A program made the translations under genes and the position numbers. 11,038 nucleotides of DNA from Gammaproteobacteria bacterium (GTDB lineage: Bacteria > Pseudomonadota > Gammaproteobacteria > UBA6429), in contig QIKU01000075.1 of assembly GCA_003232015.1 (NCBI GenBank), forward strand, positions 1 through 11,038, in the 5' to 3' direction. Positions 1 through 7,813 of this stretch are shown piece by piece. Below the pieces are notes generated by a model. That model did not search any database, was not told where the DNA came from, and saw only the letters and a program-made list of their open reading frames with translations. Within the stretch, counting starts at the first letter, position 1; every line of letters begins with the position of its first letter.

Positions 1-499
1 TAAGTTTACTCGGGTATAGACGAAAGCCAGACTGGCTGTCATCAATCACATAGCCGGCAGCCCAGGACAGCCAGAAGTTGGCAAACTTATTAGCATAATA
101 GCGTTTTGCAGGTATTGCGCTTTTGTCGGCCAGCCGGGCTCCTATAATAATGGTTTGAGGCTGCTGTTGTGCTGTTTGCATAAAACGGGGAATATCTTCG
201 GGGCAGTGCTGGCCATCGCCATCAAGTGTAATGACAGCATCGACTTTCAGTTTTTCTGCATATTGCATGCCTGCCCAGAGAGTGGCGGCTTTACCCTTAT
301 TTTGTTCATTAGCTAACACAACCAGTTTACTGTGGGTTTTTTGTAGACCCTGTAAGAGTGCAAGAGTTTGATCGCTTGAGCCATCGTCAACAATAATAAC
401 GTGGTCGGCTTGCTGTAAGGCGCGCGTGGCAATATCAACAATACTGCGTTGTTCGTTGAATGCCGGGATAACGACAGCAATTTGCATGGTTGTTTTCAT
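1..499 (-). CDS. Family 2 glycosyltransferase, dolichyl-phosphate-mannose-synthase-like (C-terminus outside window)
   Basis: The reading frame is open from the ATG at 499 to the left edge, giving 166 residues of a longer protein. It starts as a GT-A fold: MQIAVVIPAFNEQ (residues 5-17), the nucleotide-binding VDDGS (37-41), NKGKAATLWAG (67-77), and the metal/donor motif DGDGQH (93-98). The DSQSGFRLYP motif near the window edge is typical of DPM-synthase-like family 2 enzymes. Known members move a sugar from a nucleotide donor to a polyprenyl phosphate or another lipid at the inner face of the cytoplasmic membrane; the acceptor cannot be read here. No membrane segment is visible in this part. 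ATG 499 and ATG 487 are both possible starts, and neither has a clear Shine-Dalgarno. A TACAAT box on the minus strand at 540-545 could be its -10. It is divergent from the lipoprotein gene. Confidence 0.9.
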   Translation of the reverse strand, partial: MKTTMQIAVVIPAFNEQRSIVDIATRALQQADHVIIVDDGSSDQTLALLQGLQKTHSKLVVLANEQNKGKAATLWAGMQYAEKLKVDAVITLDGDGQHCPEDIPRFMQTAQQQPQTIIIGARLADKSAIPAKRYYANKFANFWLSWAAGYVIDDSQSGFRLYPSKL

Positions 500-579
500 T
501 GGCCAGGTTATATTATGGTTAAATTTACGTCTATTTTTTATTGTATTTTGAAAGCGAAATACGCTACAGTCATTGGAAA

Positions 580-610
580 TTGACGCTTAATAAGTGTCAG
601 GCGTTATTAT
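580..610 (+). promoter_or_regulatory. Probable promoter of the lipoprotein gene with an overlapping operator-like dyad
   Basis: TTGACG (580-585) matches the -35 consensus at five of six positions, and TATTAT (605-610) matches the -10 at five of six, but the spacer is 19 bases. The spacer is part of a 19-base near-perfect palindrome at 581-599, TGACGCTTA-A-TAAGTGTCA, in which eight of nine pairs match. Such a dyad between -35 and -10 could bind a dimeric regulator. The promoter is inferred from motif match only. Confidence 0.4.
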
Positions 611-663
611 AAGGTAAAGGCCTGAGAATAATATTAAAACATTGAATATTTAAGGAAAAAATT

Positions 664-1053
664 ATGTCACTTAAAAAAATTTCAACACTCATTCTTACTA
701 TTTTAGTGGTCACCATGATTGGTTGTCGTGCAAATCCTGTGCGAACAGTTAACGAAGCACCGGTGATGGCATCGGGTCAATATACGGAAAAAGATGTAAA
801 GAAAGCAATTATACGTGCAGGGCAAAGCATTGGCTGGGGCATGAAACCGGTTAAACCCGGTTTAATTATAGCGACAATTTTTGTGCGTAACCATATGGCG
901 AAGGTAGAAATTAAATACGATAAAAAGAAGTTTAGTATTGATTATAAAGACAGTGCTGGTTTAAATTATGACGGTACAAATATCCACCGCAGTTATAACA
1001 ACTGGATTAAAAACCTGGAGCAGCGTATTAATTCACAGTTGAGTAGCTTGTAA
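664..1053 (+). CDS. Small predicted lipoprotein of unknown function
   Basis: The 129-residue product begins with a lipoprotein signal: a charged MSLKK, a hydrophobic run to about residue 19, and a lipobox TMIGC whose Cys21 would be lipidated. The mature part of about 109 residues has no cysteine and looks like one compact alpha/beta domain: an amphipathic stretch TEKDVKKAIIRAGQSIGW (about 41-58), beta-like segments around 66-93, then an IHRSYNNWIKNLEQRI C-terminal helix. Small lipoproteins with this YxxGxxIHxxYNxW ending recur in proteobacteria, but I know of no assigned function. Residue 22 is Arg, not Asp, so by the +2 rule outer-membrane sorting is expected. The start is supported by AAGGA at 652-656, seven bases upstream. 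The gene is monocistronic: own promoter region upstream and a terminator 20 bases after the stop. Confidence 0.85.
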   Translation: MSLKKISTLILTILVVTMIGCRANPVRTVNEAPVMASGQYTEKDVKKAIIRAGQSIGWGMKPVKPGLIIATIFVRNHMAKVEIKYDKKKFSIDYKDSAGLNYDGTNIHRSYNNWIKNLEQRINSQLSSL

Positions 1054-1072
1054 GTTCGAATAAGGTAGATTC

Positions 1073-1110
1073 AAAAAGGCGTGCCCCAATGATGGATGGC
1101 ACGCCTTTTT
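1073..1110. terminator. Bidirectional intrinsic terminator between the lipoprotein gene and trkH
   Basis: The arms AAAAAGGCGTGCC (1073-1085) and GGCACGCCTTTTT (1098-1110) are perfectly complementary, with a 12-base loop. The GC-rich core of eight pairs is flanked by an A-run and a T-run, so it can stop transcription from both sides: the lipoprotein gene on plus and trkA-trkH on minus. Confidence 0.92.
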
Positions 1111-1175
1111 ATCAGTGCACGTTTCTCCTTGTTACTGGCATTTATGATGTTTTCGCGTGTAGCCAGTTCCGTAAA

Positions 1176-2630
1176 TTAACGTTTCCAGAATGCAGGTGTT
1201 AACAATACTAACAGGGTAAAGATTTCCAATCGTCCTAGTAGCATGGCAAAGCAAAGTATCCATTTAACGCTGTCATCCAGGCTGGCATAGTTAAGCGCAA
1301 CTTCATTAAGCCCAGGGCCAAGGTTATTCAGGCAGGCGGCAACAGCAGAAAAGGCGGTGACTTGATCCAGCCCTAAGGCCATCAACGCTAAAAGCATAAT
1401 GCTGAAGACAGCAACATAGACAGAGAAAAACCCCCATACCGATTCGATAACGCGAGCTTGTAATGGCTTGCCGCCTATTTTAATGGTGAGTATGGCGTTA
1501 GGGTGAATAACGCGCATGATTTCACGCTTGCCCTGTTTAAATAAAAGCAGGAACCGAATAACTTTCATGCCGCCACCAGTTGAACCTGCACAGCCACCCA
1601 CAAAACTTAGAAACAGCAACATAATTGGCAGAAAGCCGGGCCATAAATGATATTCCTGTGTGGTAAAGCCCGTGGTTGTGCCAATGGATACAACCTGAAA
1701 AACGCTATTTAAAATCGTTTGATTGGTTGTTGGAAAATGATTTGTATAAAATAAATAACTTGTTGCGATCACAATGGCAATAAGCATAAGTGAAAGGTAA
1801 GTTTTAAATTCTGCATCCATTAAATAGGCTTTAATACTGCGACTTCGCCATGAAGTAAAATGCAGAGCAAAGTTAATGCCGGAAATAAACATAAAGATAA
1901 TGGCGGTTACTTCAATTAAAGGCTTGTCAATAAAGTAGGCCATGCTGTTGTCATGTGTTGAAAAGCCACCAATGGAAACAGTGGAAAAGCTGTGTGCAAT
2001 AGCATCAAAAACGGTCATGCCCGCAGCCCAGTAGCCAAGTGCGCAAAGGATGGTAAGTGTAAGGTAAATATACCAGAGCGCTTTTGCTGTTTCGGTTAAA
2101 CGTGGCGTGAGCTTGCTGTCTTTCATGGGGCCCGGTGTTTCTGCACGATACAGTTGCATACCACCAATGCCGAGCATCGGCATAATAGCAACCGCTAAAA
2201 CAACAATACCCATGCCGCCCAGCCATTGTAATTGCTGGCGATAATAGAGTATGGATTTTGGCAGCGATTCAATGTTGGTAATAACGGTGGCGCCAGTAGT
2301 GGTTAACCCGGAGATGGATTCAAAAACAGAATCAGTAATGGATATAGTAACGTGCTCTGAAAGTATCAGTGGTAATGAACCAAATAAACCTAACACCGTC
2401 CAGAAGGCAACCACGACAATAAAACCATCACGCAAGCGCAGCTCCTTTCGTGATTTATGAACAGGCAGCCAAAGAGCAGCACCTGTGGCAATGGTTACAA
2501 AAAAAGTAACGAGGAAAGCATTAAGTGCGCCATCGTTATAAATTAAAGAAACAATAACCGGGGGGAGCTGGGTGATGCTGAAGATCACTAACAACAAGCC
2601 GATAATTCTTTGTATAGCAAAAAATTGCAT
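1176..2630 (-). CDS. trkH: TrkH, potassium-translocating subunit of the Trk uptake system
   Basis: The 484-residue protein (E. coli TrkH is 483) is a polytopic inner-membrane protein. It has the four pseudo-repeated pore loops that make the K+ selectivity filter: GLTTTGATV (108-116), TVSIGGFST (217-225), SIGTTTGFT (315-323) and NNLGPGLNE (435-443). CAGSTGGGMK (347-356) lies in the region forming the intramembrane gating loop, and the ending LGRLEIFTLLVLLTPAFWK is typical of the family. Known role: K+ uptake, gated by the cytosolic TrkA ring. The ATG lies 15 bases after the trkA stop, with only a weak AAAGAT-like ribosome site, so translation coupled to trkA is likely. Transcription ends at the shared terminator at 1073-1110. 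No defect is seen in the frame. Confidence 0.96.
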   Translation of the reverse strand: MQFFAIQRIIGLLLVIFSITQLPPVIVSLIYNDGALNAFLVTFFVTIATGAALWLPVHKSRKELRLRDGFIVVVAFWTVLGLFGSLPLILSEHVTISITDSVFESISGLTTTGATVITNIESLPKSILYYRQQLQWLGGMGIVVLAVAIMPMLGIGGMQLYRAETPGPMKDSKLTPRLTETAKALWYIYLTLTILCALGYWAAGMTVFDAIAHSFSTVSIGGFSTHDNSMAYFIDKPLIEVTAIIFMFISGINFALHFTSWRSRSIKAYLMDAEFKTYLSLMLIAIVIATSYLFYTNHFPTTNQTILNSVFQVVSIGTTTGFTTQEYHLWPGFLPIMLLFLSFVGGCAGSTGGGMKVIRFLLLFKQGKREIMRVIHPNAILTIKIGGKPLQARVIESVWGFFSVYVAVFSIMLLALMALGLDQVTAFSAVAACLNNLGPGLNEVALNYASLDDSVKWILCFAMLLGRLEIFTLLVLLTPAFWKR

Positions 2631-2645
2631 CGTATTTTATTATCT

Positions 2646-4022
2646 TTAAATAAAGGTAATGCCGACCTGGAATAAACGCTCGACAACAGGAATGAATTTT
2701 TTATCAACCAGAAACAGAATGACATGATCTTCGGATTGAATAACGGTGTCGTGGTGTGCAATGATAACTTCTTTGCCACGAACAATAGCGCCAATAGTGG
2801 TGCCTGGTGGAAGTTTAATATCTTCAATGGCTTTGCCAACCACTTTAGATGAGCTTTCTTCACCGTGAGCAATTGCTTCAATGGCTTCTGCTGCACCGCG
2901 GCGTAAAGAATGCACTTTTACAACATCGCCACGGCGAATATGGGTTAACAAACTCCCAATGGTGGCCTGTTGCGGTGAAATCGCAATATCAATGTTGCCA
3001 CTTTGAATAAGATCAACATAGGCTGCACGGTTGATCAAGGTCATCACTTTACGTGCGCCCATGCTCTTGGCCAGCATTGACGAAAGAATATTGGCTTCGT
3101 CATCGTTGGTTAAGGCGCAAAATACATCCACTTTTTCAATGCCTTCTTCCTGTAACAGTTCTTCATCGGCCGCATCACCCAGAATAACCAGCGTGTTGTC
3201 CAGTTCATTGGCAAGTTCTTCACTGCGGATGGGATTGTGATCGATTAACTTAACGCTATAATCCTGTTCAAGTGATGCGGCAACACGGCGGCCGATATTG
3301 CCACCGCCAATAATCATAATACGTTTGTAAGGGCTGTCTACCCGGCGCAATTCACTCATCACGGCACGAATATCTTTTGTGGCAGCGATAAAAAAGACTT
3401 CATCGTCGGCTTCAATAACGGTATGGCCTTCGGGAATGATGGCATGGCCGCGCCGGTAAATAGCAGCAACCCGGGTATCGACGTTGGGTATATGTTCGCG
3501 TAGTGCACGCAACTCACGGCCAACTAATGTGCCGCCGTAAAAGGCTTTTACACCCACCATTTGTACCTGGCCTTCGGCAAAGTCGAGTACCTGTAATGAG
3601 CCGGGGTGTTTAATTAAACGGTAAATATTGTCGGTAATAATTTGTTCAGGGCTAATGGAAACATCAACCGGGAAAGCGTCCTGGGTAAACAGCTTTTCAC
3701 TTTCTTTTAAGTAACCCATGCCGCGAATTCGGGCTATTTTTGTTGGGGTGTGAAATAAAGTATAAGCAATCTGGCAGGCGACCAGGTTGGTTTCATCGCT
3801 GTCGGTGACGGCTATTATCATGTCGGCATCTTCGGCGCCAGCATTACGCAGAATATCCGGGTGTGAGGCAAGACCATGCACGGTACGCAAATCAAGTCGA
3901 TCTTGCAGGTTGCGCAGTTGGGCTTCGTTGGTGTCGACAATGGTGATGTCATTGTCTTCGCTAACCAGGTTTTCAGCCAGCGAACTGCCAACTTGCCCGG
4001 CACCTAAAATAATAATTTTCAT
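2646..4022 (-). CDS. trkA: TrkA, cytosolic nucleotide-binding regulator of Trk potassium uptake
   Basis: The length, 458 residues, equals that of E. coli TrkA. It shows the expected duplicated layout: RCK_N Rossmann domain 1 with GAGQVG (7-12) and acidic D30 at the end of strand 2, RCK_C 1 (about 145-225), RCK_N 2 with GGGNIG (239-244) and D261, and RCK_C 2 (about 370-450). The family binds NAD(H) and ATP/ADP and gates TrkH as a tetrameric ring on the cytoplasmic side. It is the first gene of the trkA-trkH pair. The start has no strong Shine-Dalgarno (TATAAACT precedes the ATG). A short hairpin and a promoter-like sequence lie just upstream. Both Gly-rich motifs are intact. Confidence 0.96.
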   Translation of the reverse strand: MKIIILGAGQVGSSLAENLVSEDNDITIVDTNEAQLRNLQDRLDLRTVHGLASHPDILRNAGAEDADMIIAVTDSDETNLVACQIAYTLFHTPTKIARIRGMGYLKESEKLFTQDAFPVDVSISPEQIITDNIYRLIKHPGSLQVLDFAEGQVQMVGVKAFYGGTLVGRELRALREHIPNVDTRVAAIYRRGHAIIPEGHTVIEADDEVFFIAATKDIRAVMSELRRVDSPYKRIMIIGGGNIGRRVAASLEQDYSVKLIDHNPIRSEELANELDNTLVILGDAADEELLQEEGIEKVDVFCALTNDDEANILSSMLAKSMGARKVMTLINRAAYVDLIQSGNIDIAISPQQATIGSLLTHIRRGDVVKVHSLRRGAAEAIEAIAHGEESSSKVVGKAIEDIKLPPGTTIGAIVRGKEVIIAHHDTVIQSEDHVILFLVDKKFIPVVERLFQVGITFI

Positions 4023-4038
4023 AGTTTATAGTTTTATG

Positions 4039-4055
4039 GAGCCGTTTAGCGACTC
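4039..4055 (-). other. Short hairpin in the trkA leader
   Basis: Read on the minus strand, GAGTCG-CTAAA-CGGCTC forms a six-pair stem (one G-U) with a five-base loop, ending 16 bases before the trkA ATG. If transcription starts near 4072 it lies in the leader next to a weak ribosome site and might affect initiation. A chance hairpin is equally possible. Confidence 0.25.
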
Positions 4056-4078
4056 TTTAATATTGTTCTTGTAAGGGT

Positions 4079-4106
4079 ATTGTAGCGGTTGGTGGCGGTA
4101 TTACAA
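4079..4106 (-). promoter_or_regulatory. Putative sigma-70 promoter for trkA-trkH
   Basis: On the minus strand TTGTAA (4106-4101) and TACAAT (4084-4079) are separated by 16 bases; they match the -35 and -10 consensus at four and five of six positions. They sit in the 121-base gap after the radical SAM gene, predicting a leader of about 50 bases. This would let trkA-trkH be expressed independently of the upstream gene. Confidence 0.5.
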
Positions 4107-4143
4107 TGCTTTATATTATGAAGAAAAGCGGGTAAAGGCAGGG

Positions 4144-5631
4144 TTAATCGCTATGGTCCAGATGCGGGGCTTCTTTTACCAGTAAGCCACCACGACCACT
4201 TAACAGGCTAACGAGTTTGGCGTTGAGGAAACCGATACCGAAGCGCAGTAAACGACTAAAATGGTTTGGGTATTGTAAGGTGAGTTTAAGATAGTAATGG
4301 CCAATTTTTGGGCGCTTATAAAAGGCTTTGAGTATTTGCTGGTAGTGTTTGTCCAGTTCTTTTACCGAGATCCCATCCGGCGCCCAGACAAAGTTCATAC
4401 CGTTCATTTTTTCCCAGTGGTCATCACGAATATTGGTGCCGTAGATTTCACGGTAAATGGGGGAACCGGGATAGGGGGTGAACTTGGTCAGGTTCATAAT
4501 GGTCATCGGGATATTACGAATAAAGTCTTTGGTTTGTTGAATGGTGTGTTCATTTTCACCTGGAAAACCCAGCATAAATAAACCTTTGGTACGAATACCG
4601 GCGGCAGCGGTCCATTTTACAGCCTGTTCGGACTTTTCAACTTCGGCTTTTTTGTCCATTTTCTTTAAAAGATCGTTGGAGCCGGTTTCCAGCCCAAAGC
4701 TGATTTCCCAACAGCCGGCCTGTTTCATTAAACCAAGAATGTCAGGTTTGACGGTGTCGACCCGGGCGGTGCAACTCCAGCTCATTTTCAGGCCGTCTTC
4801 AAGAATCATTTCGCAGAGTTCTTTTACCCGCACCTTACTGGCCAGAAATAAATCATCGACAAAGGCAATGTGTTTTACGCCGTATTTGTCGTTGAGGTGC
4901 TTCATCATTTTAAACACGATGGCGGGTGAATAATGGCGCACGCTGGCACCGAAAGTGGAGGTGTCGCAAAATTTACAGTGAAACGGACAGCCGCGTGAAG
5001 CGGCAATGGTGGCAGCCGGGCCTCGCGGGAAGTCATAAATAGCCGGTTTGTAAGCCTTAGGAAAATCGGGTAATAAATCCCATGCAGGGAAGGGCAGTTC
5101 GTCAAGCACTCGGTTAATGGGTTTACCGGCTGTTTTGTGGGTCATAAATTCATCACGATAAATCAGGCTGGGCACCTTGAATAAATCAGTACCGTTTTCG
5201 AGTGCTTCAAGTAGCTCGGAGAGGGCTTTTTCGCCTTCACCGTCCACCGCATAATCAAACTGGCTAAAGCGCTCGATGGTTTCGGTGCCCATAGAGGAAA
5301 TATGTGGCCCACCAACAATAATGGTGGTATCAGGTAGAGCGGCTTTTATCCGTTTTGCAATGTCAGCCGCACCCCACACACCGACAGTGAATAAGGTAAT
5401 GCCGACGTATTTTGGATTTTGTTTAATTACCTGCGCGGCAACCTGTTTAACGCTGAGATTAAAAATGTCGCTTTCAATAATGGACGGGTTAAAACCCTGT
5501 TGCCGTACTTCGGCTGCTAAATGCAGCAAGCCCAATGAGGGGGAGTTATTGGTAATGTGTTTAACAAACTCATAGCCCGCAGCAATGCGCTCATAGGGTG
5601 GGTTAATAAAAACAATGTCGTGTGGTGTCAA
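4144..5631 (-). CDS. Cobalamin-binding radical SAM enzyme (BchE-like class B architecture), substrate unknown
   Basis: The 495-residue protein has an N-terminal B12-binding Rossmann-like domain (about 5-145: DIVFINPPYER at the start, VGGPH at 106-110, DGEGE at 130-134). A radical SAM TIM-barrel core follows (about 205-400), with the [4Fe-4S] motif CPFHCKFC (Cys215, Cys219, Cys222) and FGLETGS (312-318). A C-terminal tail runs to 495. Known members use SAM and cobalamin for difficult methylations or C-C bond changes on lipids, tetrapyrroles or natural products; the substrate cannot be read here, as no pathway genes adjoin. The start is a TTG: the frame has an in-frame TAA seven codons upstream and no ATG or GTG between. 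The Shine-Dalgarno is weak. It lies on the trkA strand 121 bases upstream; read-through is possible but a functional link to potassium uptake is not implied. Confidence 0.88.
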   Translation of the reverse strand: MTPHDIVFINPPYERIAAGYEFVKHITNNSPSLGLLHLAAEVRQQGFNPSIIESDIFNLSVKQVAAQVIKQNPKYVGITLFTVGVWGAADIAKRIKAALPDTTIIVGGPHISSMGTETIERFSQFDYAVDGEGEKALSELLEALENGTDLFKVPSLIYRDEFMTHKTAGKPINRVLDELPFPAWDLLPDFPKAYKPAIYDFPRGPAATIAASRGCPFHCKFCDTSTFGASVRHYSPAIVFKMMKHLNDKYGVKHIAFVDDLFLASKVRVKELCEMILEDGLKMSWSCTARVDTVKPDILGLMKQAGCWEISFGLETGSNDLLKKMDKKAEVEKSEQAVKWTAAAGIRTKGLFMLGFPGENEHTIQQTKDFIRNIPMTIMNLTKFTPYPGSPIYREIYGTNIRDDHWEKMNGMNFVWAPDGISVKELDKHYQQILKAFYKRPKIGHYYLKLTLQYPNHFSRLLRFGIGFLNAKLVSLLSGRGGLLVKEAPHLDHSD

Positions 5632-5666
5632 ACTAAAGCCCCGAGCTCTTTAATCAGGTGGCGTAA

Positions 5667-5690
5667 AATCGAGGCAAATTTGCCTCGATT
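5667..5690. promoter_or_regulatory. Perfect 24-base palindrome upstream of the radical SAM gene
   Basis: The left arm AATCGAGGCAAA (5667-5678) is followed directly by its exact reverse complement (5679-5690). It begins 36 bases upstream of the TTG start. As DNA it is a good dimeric operator. As RNA on the minus strand it can fold with a nine-pair stem and AAATTT loop followed by TTTTA, resembling an attenuator or terminator in the leader. The sequence does not decide between these. Confidence 0.55.
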
Positions 5691-5875
5691 AATATTGTCA
5701 GCTTAGCAAATTAATGCTTAGGTTGGTGGCTTAATTTAGGGCGATTCGTGCTATTGAGGTTACTGGCCGTATTTCCTGGCCACAATGAACGGGGTGCAGC
5801 TTTATGGAAACCCTACTAATTCCAAGCTATTAAATTTTCGTTTATAAATTAATGAAGCTTCCTTGAGCTTAAGAC

Positions 5876-5907
5876 TTGACCTGTTTGCTGCACACAGGTT
5901 CTAGGCT
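5876..5907 (+). promoter_or_regulatory. MerR/CueR-type promoter upstream of the transporter gene
   Basis: TTGACC (5876-5881) is a near-consensus -35, TAGGCT (5902-5907) a plausible -10, and the spacer is 20 bases, too long for ordinary sigma-70 use. The spacer is filled by the 21-base dyad ACCTGT-N9-ACAGGT (5879-5899). MerR-family activators (CueR, ZntR, MerR, SoxR) are known to act on 19-20 base spacers with a dyad of this size, and CueR/HmrR sites start ACCT and end AGGT. A close relative lies before the propeller gene at 7814-7844. The regulator is not in the window, so the assignment is by architecture. Confidence 0.55.
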
Positions 5908-5975
5908 TAAACAAAGATAAACGGCGGCATTCAATAATAATTAAAAAACACAGCGAATATTAACGGGAGAAGCCA

Positions 5976-7181
5976 ATGGAAAGCGCAGCGATATGGTATG
6001 TCATTTTATCAGGTTTTAGTCTGGCCATTGTTCTGGGTATGGTGGTACATAAAACTAATTTTTGTACCATGGGTGCTATTTCTGACTGGGTTAATATGAA
6101 TGATAAGGGACGCATGTACGCATGGCTATTAGCGATAGCGATTGCCATGACGGGTGTGTTACTGCTTGAGCAATTCGGTATTATCAGCCTTGGAATGACA
6201 ATGCCGCCGTACCGTACTGCAAATTTTGCCTGGATACGTTATTTACTTGGCGGGCTTATTTTTGGTGTGGGTATGACGCTGGCCGGGGGTTGTGTCAATA
6301 AAACGTTGATCCGTATTGGTGGCGGTAATATGAAGTCGTTGTTTGTATTATTTATTGGTGGCATTTTTGCTTTTCTGATGACCAAGACCGATTTCTATCA
6401 TTATGGCTTCCATATCTGGATGGAGCCGCTTACCATTAATTTACAAAGATATGATATTGACAGTCAGCAAATTACAACCCTGCTGGGTAGCCTGTTTGGT
6501 GTTGCCGACAGCGGCTGGTTCCATCCTGTGTCTGCTGGTTTAATTATTTTAACCCTGTTGTATTTTATTTTTCGCTCAACTGATTTTCGCAGTCGCTTCG
6601 ATAACCTGCTCGGTGGCGCAATTGTAGGTTTAATCGTAGTCGCGGGCTGGTATGCAACGGCGGGTCCGTTGGGGCAGGCGGCGGTTGAAGCGGCGAGCTT
6701 TATGGATTCGCCTCCACCGGGTGTGGGCGCCATGTCTTTTACTTTTGTTAATCCAATGGGTGAAACGCTTTATTATCTTGTGCACCCTTTGGAAGTATCA
6801 TTGATTACTTTTGGGGTTGCTATCCTTGTTGGTGTCATAGTGGGTTCTTTTATCTATGGTTTATTCACTGGCAACTTACGGCTTGAATGGTTTAGCTCAC
6901 TAAAAGACTTTATACGCTACCTTATTGGCGCCTCATTCATGGGCATTGGCGGTGTATTGGCAATGGGTTGTACCTTTGGGCAGGGCATTACGGGGTTTTC
7001 AACATTGGCGTTGGGTTCACTGATTGCATTTGCGTCGTTTATTATCGGCAGTGGGTTAACCATGCGGTTTGAATATTATCGTATGGTTTATGAAGATGCG
7101 AGTGTGATGGATGCCTTACTGGCAGCACTGGCCGATTTTCGTTTGTTACCGCGTATCAGTAAACTAAAGCCAGTTGATTAA
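5976..7181 (+). CDS. YeeE/YedE (TsuA-like) family sulfur-compound transporter
   Basis: This 401-residue, strongly hydrophobic inner-membrane protein is made of two related halves. It has the three family signatures, each with a conserved cysteine: KTNFCTMGAISD (Cys30), LAGGCVNKTLIRIGGGN (Cys106) and LAMGCTFGQGITGFSTLALGS (Cys332). In characterised bacterial TsuA/YeeE, three such cysteines line the pathway for thiosulfate uptake. Here the substrate could be thiosulfate or another sulfur species. A loop of about 50 residues with SPPPGVG (245-251) separates the halves. The start is supported by GGGAGA (5965-5970), five bases upstream. It converges on a DsrE-like gene, and YeeE proteins often neighbour TusA/DsrE sulfur carriers, which fits sulfur trafficking. 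A MerR-type promoter 68 bases before the start suggests induction by a metal or stress signal. Confidence 0.9.
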   Translation: MESAAIWYVILSGFSLAIVLGMVVHKTNFCTMGAISDWVNMNDKGRMYAWLLAIAIAMTGVLLLEQFGIISLGMTMPPYRTANFAWIRYLLGGLIFGVGMTLAGGCVNKTLIRIGGGNMKSLFVLFIGGIFAFLMTKTDFYHYGFHIWMEPLTINLQRYDIDSQQITTLLGSLFGVADSGWFHPVSAGLIILTLLYFIFRSTDFRSRFDNLLGGAIVGLIVVAGWYATAGPLGQAAVEAASFMDSPPPGVGAMSFTFVNPMGETLYYLVHPLEVSLITFGVAILVGVIVGSFIYGLFTGNLRLEWFSSLKDFIRYLIGASFMGIGGVLAMGCTFGQGITGFSTLALGSLIAFASFIIGSGLTMRFEYYRMVYEDASVMDALLAALADFRLLPRISKLKPVD

Positions 7182-7190
7182 TGAGTGAGT

Positions 7191-7207
7191 GGTTCCGGCC
7201 CTGAACC
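7191..7207. terminator. Weak hairpin between convergent genes
   Basis: GGTTC (7191-7195) and GAACC (7203-7207) can pair around a seven-base GC-rich loop in the 36-base gap between the converging transporter and DsrE-like genes. There is no T-run of more than three, so this is at best a weak two-way terminator. It is listed because nothing stronger is visible there. Confidence 0.25.
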
Positions 7208-7217
7208 TAATTTCAGA

Positions 7218-7694
7218 TTATTCACTAATATAGCTGAAGCCTTTTTCCTGCAATTCCATTAGATCAATCGCACCGGCGGGTACAACTTTGGCGTAGTCAG
7301 CGATGTCCGTTTTAGTCCAGTTCAGTGCTTTCATCGTGCTATGGCAGATATGAAACGCAACACCGTAAGCGGCCAGTGATGCCGCTCTTTGCTGGTATTC
7401 TTTTGCGATAGGTCGTATCGGTTTTTTGCCTAGCAAATTTACGCCACGGCCAAAGGTGGTAATAACTATTTCAATATTATCACCGTATTTTCTCAGCATC
7501 TCGCCGGCCGAAAATAAAATATGGCCAAGGTAGTCCGGTTCAACTTTATTGCATTGGAAAACAATTTTATGCAACGAGCTGTTATCAAAATGTGAGTCGG
7601 TATGATGAGCCTGTACTTTTGTTGCCACTATGCCCGCACCAAAAAGCCCGGCGACCTGTAAAAAATTTCGACGTAAACGATTGTATTTAAGCAT
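7218..7694 (-). CDS. DsrE-like protein with a Tat-type signal, predicted periplasmic
   Basis: The 158-residue product starts at ATG 7694, where AAAGGA sits about seven bases upstream; an in-frame ATG at 7712 would place that ribosome site inside the gene, so I reject it. The N-terminus RLRRNFLQVAGLFGAGIVA (6-24) resembles a twin-arginine signal (RRNFLQ), with a likely cut after VQA29. The mature protein would begin HHTDSH. The rest follows the DsrE/DsrF-like fold: KIVFQCN (43-49), a segment with EIVITTFGRGVNLL (75-88), and GVAFHICHSTMKALNW (111-126) with Cys117 at the position of the usual DsrE-family cysteine. Known DsrE/TusD proteins carry persulfide sulfur in the cytoplasm; periplasmic members are not well understood. 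A TATACT box at 7733-7728 on minus may be its -10. Confidence 0.8.
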   Translation of the reverse strand: MLKYNRLRRNFLQVAGLFGAGIVATKVQAHHTDSHFDNSSLHKIVFQCNKVEPDYLGHILFSAGEMLRKYGDNIEIVITTFGRGVNLLGKKPIRPIAKEYQQRAASLAAYGVAFHICHSTMKALNWTKTDIADYAKVVPAGAIDLMELQEKGFSYISE

Positions 7695-7813
7695 CACTAT
7701 TTCCTTTAACATAAACGCTTACTTTTAAGTATAGGTAACAACGGCTTTTATCGGGGGAAAGTTGGCAAAAAAAATAGCTATACGAATAACTTCAAAATAG
7801 TCATGGGTATGCC

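Larger units (their letters stand above)
5632..5975. other. 344-base divergent intergenic region between the radical SAM gene and the YeeE-type transporter
   Basis: It holds a perfect 24-base palindrome near the radical SAM start (5667-5690), a weak inverted repeat TGGCC-N9-GGCCA (5764-5782), and the MerR-like promoter of the transporter (5876-5907). The rest is AT-rich without a supported gene. A 20-codon frame starting at ATG 5785 has no ribosome site and was not accepted. Confidence 0.6.

Noticed and set aside
2588..2896. Minus-strand frame across the trkA-trkH junction
   Set aside because: It runs out of frame through the conserved C-terminus of TrkA and the start of TrkH, with no supporting sequence features.
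4541..4933. Antisense frame of 130 codons opposite the radical SAM gene
   Set aside because: It lies wholly within a clear gene on the other strand, has no motif and no ribosome site; it is a shadow frame.
5764..5782. Inverted repeat TGGCC-N9-GGCCA
   Set aside because: The arms are five bases with no T-run and no link to a promoter; weak enough to be chance.
5785..5847. Twenty-codon frame in the gap before the transporter
   Set aside because: There is no ribosome site and no recognisable sequence; such short frames are expected by chance.
7695..7712. Longer start for the DsrE-like gene at ATG 7712 (six more residues)
   Set aside because: The AAAGGA ribosome site would then lie inside the gene, and it is well spaced for ATG 7694, which also gives a normal Tat-type n-region.
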